Program-made: the position numbers and the translations under genes
Source of the DNA: Scytalidium lignicola
Lineage: Eukaryota; Ascomycota; Leotiomycetes
Length of the DNA stretch: 64,000 nt
NCBI GenBank assembly: GCA_002812745.2
Contig: NCSJ02000206.1
Coordinates: 1-64,000, forward strand
Direction of reading: 5' to 3'
The notes under the pieces: generated by a model
Database searches by the model: none
What the model saw: only the letters and a program-made list of their open reading frames with translations
Told to the model about the DNA's origin: nothing
Shown here: piece by piece, positions 60,805 to 64,000 of the stretch
Layout of the letters: the number at the start of each line of letters is the position of its first letter
Position numbering within the stretch: position 1 is the first letter of the stretch

Positions 60805-62012
60805 TTTCTTGTGGAATGCATGTTGTTGGTGGAGGGAGGTTTTTCGCAGCTGTAAGCGCAGACCTATATATTTGGATTTGGGATCAAATGGACCATGGAA
60901 TTCATATGGCGTTCGCTCTTCGGGGGAAATTAATTCATTGGCATGGCGATGGCGATGGCTACTACTCACTATTGAATAAATCATGAAAAGTATGTCTTGT
61001 TATGACCTTTCAGATATCATGATAGATTACAAGAGCCAGAATCGATCCAATACAAGAATGATAAAAGGGTAGATTGGCATTTGAAGTGTAACTTCGAATT
61101 GAAATCTAGATAGCCAGGCGTAACGTGTGGCGAAGATTGGGATCAACCTACTTTTGGGAAAGAAACTTCGTTATATCACTTGGCTAATAAGGTAATTGTC
61201 CATATAGCAACAGTACAAGTACGTAGATTATTACATGTGATAAATAGGTAGGCGCAATAGATACACTAAACCCCACCTCACCTTCGTTAGTGATCTTCTC
61301 GAAGTGTACTTTCCTATATAAACCTAAATAAGCAGCCTACCTATCAAGGNAAAAAAAAGCGCCGTTATGGTATAACGGTCAGGTTAAAGTGTTATTCCAA
61401 GAGTGATTACTAAAAAATGGGACCTGTAAGTCTAATGTCGTGATACGGCCAATCGTTGAACGTTAGCAGAGATGTAGAGCATACAGCACAACTGTATGGC
61501 TCGAACTCTTTTATCATCCTTATCTTCTTTACTCAANTTTTTTTAATACTCGTACAATTTTTTCTAACATATTGCTTTTATTTGGCTTTGCCATCATTAA
61601 GGAACAACGTATCTAGTAAGTGTAGATAGAAACACGCTCTCTACATAAACATGAGATTATATCGACATCATGGAAAACTATCTTTTCTGGTATATTCTTG
61701 TCTCATGCTAATCATTGATTTGGGTATTATAAAATTTCAATTCGCGTTTCTTCCAACGAACAAGAAGAGAACACTTGAGGGATAACCAAGAAAATCCTGA
61801 GCCTAGCAGAGATTGAGGGGGAGTTAAACCTGCTCTACTATACGCATATGACATAATTTCAAATCAAAACAATTGGTCATGTCTGCAAATGAGGTATGAA
61901 GTACGTATGAGCAATAATACGTCTCATTGAGCGCTTCAGTCTAATAGCCTTTTAGGCAAATTTTCAAAAGCAAATAACTCCACTTTAACTTTGTTATTTT
62001 TCGTTAATCATC
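60805..62012. other. 1.2 kb intergenic; contains a Pol III-like element
   Basis: No protein gene is seen. N bases lie at 61350 (before poly-A) and 61537 (before poly-T). A tRNA-like A box is seen inside (next entry). The last 100 bases flank the PCM1 stop. Confidence 0.45.
61361..61545 (+). ncRNA. possible Pol III-type element or tRNA-derived relic (A box, weak B box, T-run)
   Basis: TGGTATAACGG near 61369 fits the tRNA/Pol III A box TRGYNNARNGG. GGCTCGAACTC near 61497 is 8 of 11 to the B box, about 125 bases downstream. A TTTT follows at about 61509 and an eight-base T run at 61538. The A/B spacing is too long for a tRNA without an intron, and the 3' side does not pair with the 5' side, so I do not call a tRNA. 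It could be a SINE fragment, a relic tRNA or chance. Confidence 0.25.
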
Positions 62013-63678
62013 TTAGTGTGATCCACCCTCTTGTTTCACTAGAGCAGCAACCTTTGCGGCGAGGTCGTCTGCCTCACTTCTTGTGGCTGCCTCAGCATAT
62101 ACTCTAACAGCATCCTCTGTTCCACTTGCTCTTGCAAATGACCGTCCATCCTTGAACTTAGCAACCATGGCATCAATCTGCTCCTGTAGTCCTTCTGGTT
62201 CGACGAGCTTTCGCTCAGCGTCGGTAGTTTTAAATATGTTCCGATTTCCCACTTCAACGCGAACAAGTCGGTTGGGAAGATCTGTATAAGTTAGATCCCA
62301 TTCTCTAGGTGACCATGACTTGTGGGCGAGGATAGTTTCCACGAGAAGCATATCTGACAAAGCATCTCCAACCGTCTGATTGATGAGATCAGCTAGAGCT
62401 CGCAGAGTCTCCAGTGCGTTAGCTTGAGCTGGAGATTGAGGTTCTTTAGTTTTGAAAGCCTTCAGGGCTTGCTGTGAAAAGACGACTGTGCCGTGTCCAT
62501 TTGCTTCGAAGTAGACACCAACATCAAACTTAGTTGCAGCGTGATGCAGCCATTTCACACCAGTGGGAGTGCAGACGACCGGCAGGCCCAGAGTCTTCTC
62601 CACGTATTTCGTACTAGCTCCATTTGCATAAGCTGTTTGTACCACTCCAATCTTCAATTCCTCTTCCAACTTGGCTTCTCGTGCTAGACCGCCAATAAAT
62701 GAAGCAGCTAGAGTAGCGATCTTGTCGCCGTCTAAGAGTCTGAATCCATGCTCTGCATCATTGAAATAGAATATAATCCTATCAGCATCGCCGTCTAAGG
62801 AACAACAACGCTCGCCTGGAGCTGCTTTAGAAGATGGGGGTGCTCTTTGTTTTGTTTTCACATAGTCTGCACCACACTAGGAACAGTTAGTATTCAGTGT
62901 ATGATGGAATGGAAATACAAACCTCATGATTTAGTGATTCTGGCTTGACCACGTCATCATTTACAACTTTGATATCTACACCACCTTCAGCTGCTGTAGG
63001 GAGATATTTCAACAGTTCTCTCAATTTAGGCCCCCCAACTCCATTTGCACAATCCACAGTAAGCCCCCCAACAGTCTTTTTGCCCTTCATAGCTCTAACA
63101 AAAGCCTCTCCCAGCTTCTCATAGTAGCCCTTCTCACTTACTTCCCCGTATGATTGTGGTGTGCCTTCAGTGTTCGTGCATCTTGTCAAATAATGCAGTT
63201 GTGGGGTCGAAAGTAACTTGTAGTCGACATATTCCGTTTCGGTCGCAACTAGTGCGTCGACCAGAGCAGCTACTAACTTCGGACCAGATGCTCGCGTGTC
63301 TCGGGCGTAGATGACTCTTGATGGTATTGTAGGATCAATCTTGAGCTGTCGCTCTAACTTACGGTACACATCGACAACATCCTCGTCCTTTGCATTGGCT
63401 AATTCGGTGGCATAGGCTTCCCAAGTGTTCTCCAACATATCTCCCATTGGGTCTACCAACTTAACTCCGTTGTCTTCCGGTGGATTATGACTGGCTGTTA
63501 TCATAACTCCAATAGTTTGACTGTCAAGCTTTCGGGAACGAAGAGCAGCGACGAGACCAACTCGAAAGACTACCGAGTCGAGGAGGTTAGCTTTCATGCG
63601 AAACCCCGCAGTGCCATACTGAAAGGTTTGGTCTGGCTTTGAGTGCTTTTTAGCAGCTTCAAGTATTTTAGCATCCAT
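62013..63678 (-). CDS. PCM1: phosphoacetylglucosamine mutase (AGM1/PCM1)
   Basis: Two exons, 62923-63678 and 62013-62876 (46-nt intron, GTTTGT donor), join as LNHE+CGADYVKTKQRA, giving 539 residues, the size of the family (about 540). Motifs: phosphoserine loop TASHNPPEDNG near residue 60-70, metal-binding LDGDADRIIF, sugar-binding FEANGHGTVVFSQ and phosphate-binding FARASGTEDAVRVYAEA. The enzyme turns GlcNAc-6-phosphate into GlcNAc-1-phosphate through a bisphosphate intermediate. It acts before UDP-GlcNAc for chitin, N-glycans and GPI anchors. It is cytoplasmic and essential in yeast. The donor is the less common GTTTGT, but skipping it leads to a stop within 11 codons. The start ATG is the first. 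All catalytic motifs are intact. Confidence 0.97.
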
Positions 63679-64000
63679 GGCTGCTAGTAGTCGGTCAACG
63701 GAGTCGTGAGGGACAGGTTAGGGCGTGAAAGTGGTGATGTTGTTCACAAATTCATTCTCATATGAGGGGTCGCCTTTCACCGTTGCATGGCGACCGCTCT
63801 GGTCAGACTACCAAGATGCGCCATTTCAGCTAGGTGGCTGCAGCTTGCAGGGGGTTCCAGCTCTCACTTAATTATTTTAAGCACCACTGCAAGTCATGTG
63901 ACAGCGCGACAGTCCTCGTCGCGTAAACTCACATTCACGTCTTCTCTCAGCCTTATGATTTTGTCTCTGGACAACTTTGATTTTGGCACATTATGCAGGA
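63679..64000. other. upstream region of PCM1; no gene seen
   Basis: The 322 bases to the window edge hold the likely PCM1 promoter and leader. I see no other coding stretch. Confidence 0.5.

Noticed and set aside
61361..61510. Possible tRNA starting GCCGTTATGGTATAACGG
   Set aside because: The 3' side does not pair with the 5' side, the B box is poor and the spacing is too long; kept only as a weak Pol III-like element.

Overview
The window looks like nuclear chromosomal DNA of a filamentous ascomycete (Pezizomycotina; Leotiomycetes is my guess but is not proven). The reasons are short spliceosomal introns (mostly 46-300 nt, GT..AG, with CTAAC/CTGAC-like branch points), fungal-only protein families (Zn2Cys6 and fungal-trans regulators, a patatin/NB-ARC/TPR receptor, DUF427) and long gene-poor spacers. 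I rebuilt exon structures by hand and checked that the splice phases add up. Starts and UTRs are unsupported by transcripts.

Layout. 1-6.6 kb: a FrnE/DsbA-like oxidoreductase (+) and a patatin/NB-ARC/TPR NLR-like gene (-) with a frameshift and a decaying TPR tail. 6.6-15.6 kb: mostly non-coding, with a 70-residue mitochondrial-type protein (+) and an uncharacterised 474-residue protein (-). 15.6-22.1 kb: a PRXL2/AhpC-TSA-like protein (+), then UPF1 (-) and IMP4 (+) in a head-to-head pair. 22.1-29.2 kb: a 7 kb stretch with no confident gene, with simple repeats and GTAC-rich palindromes. 29.2 kb: a single-pass proline-rich membrane protein. 29.9-33.7 kb: a homopolymer-rich, AT-rich stretch. 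33.7-37.1 kb: an SDR oxidoreductase (+) convergent with a Zn2Cys6 regulator (-). 37.8-47.4 kb: a large LRR protein (-), ribosomal protein L5 (-), a HAD-like hydrolase (+) and an afadin/alpha-actinin-binding-type coiled-coil protein (-). 48.9-52 kb: a calpain. 52.5-53.4 kb: a displaced fragment of nuclear 28S rDNA carrying one complete and one truncated group I intron. 53.7-60.8 kb: an accessory-looking cluster (double-DUF427 protein, fungal-trans regulator, SET-domain protein with a signal peptide, PRMT1-type arginine methyltransferase). 62-63.7 kb: phosphoacetylglucosamine mutase (chitin/UDP-GlcNAc pathway).

How the genes relate. There are no operons. UPF1/IMP4 and RPL5/HAD share divergent promoters. 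Housekeeping genes for RNA quality control, ribosome biogenesis, translation and cell-wall precursor synthesis alternate with lineage-variable regulators, NLR-like and methyltransferase genes.

Quality note. The sequence has 21 single N bases, nearly all directly beside a homopolymer. In two coding genes, deleting the N restores the frame. N and homopolymer positions should therefore be treated as assembly artefacts before any gene here is called broken.
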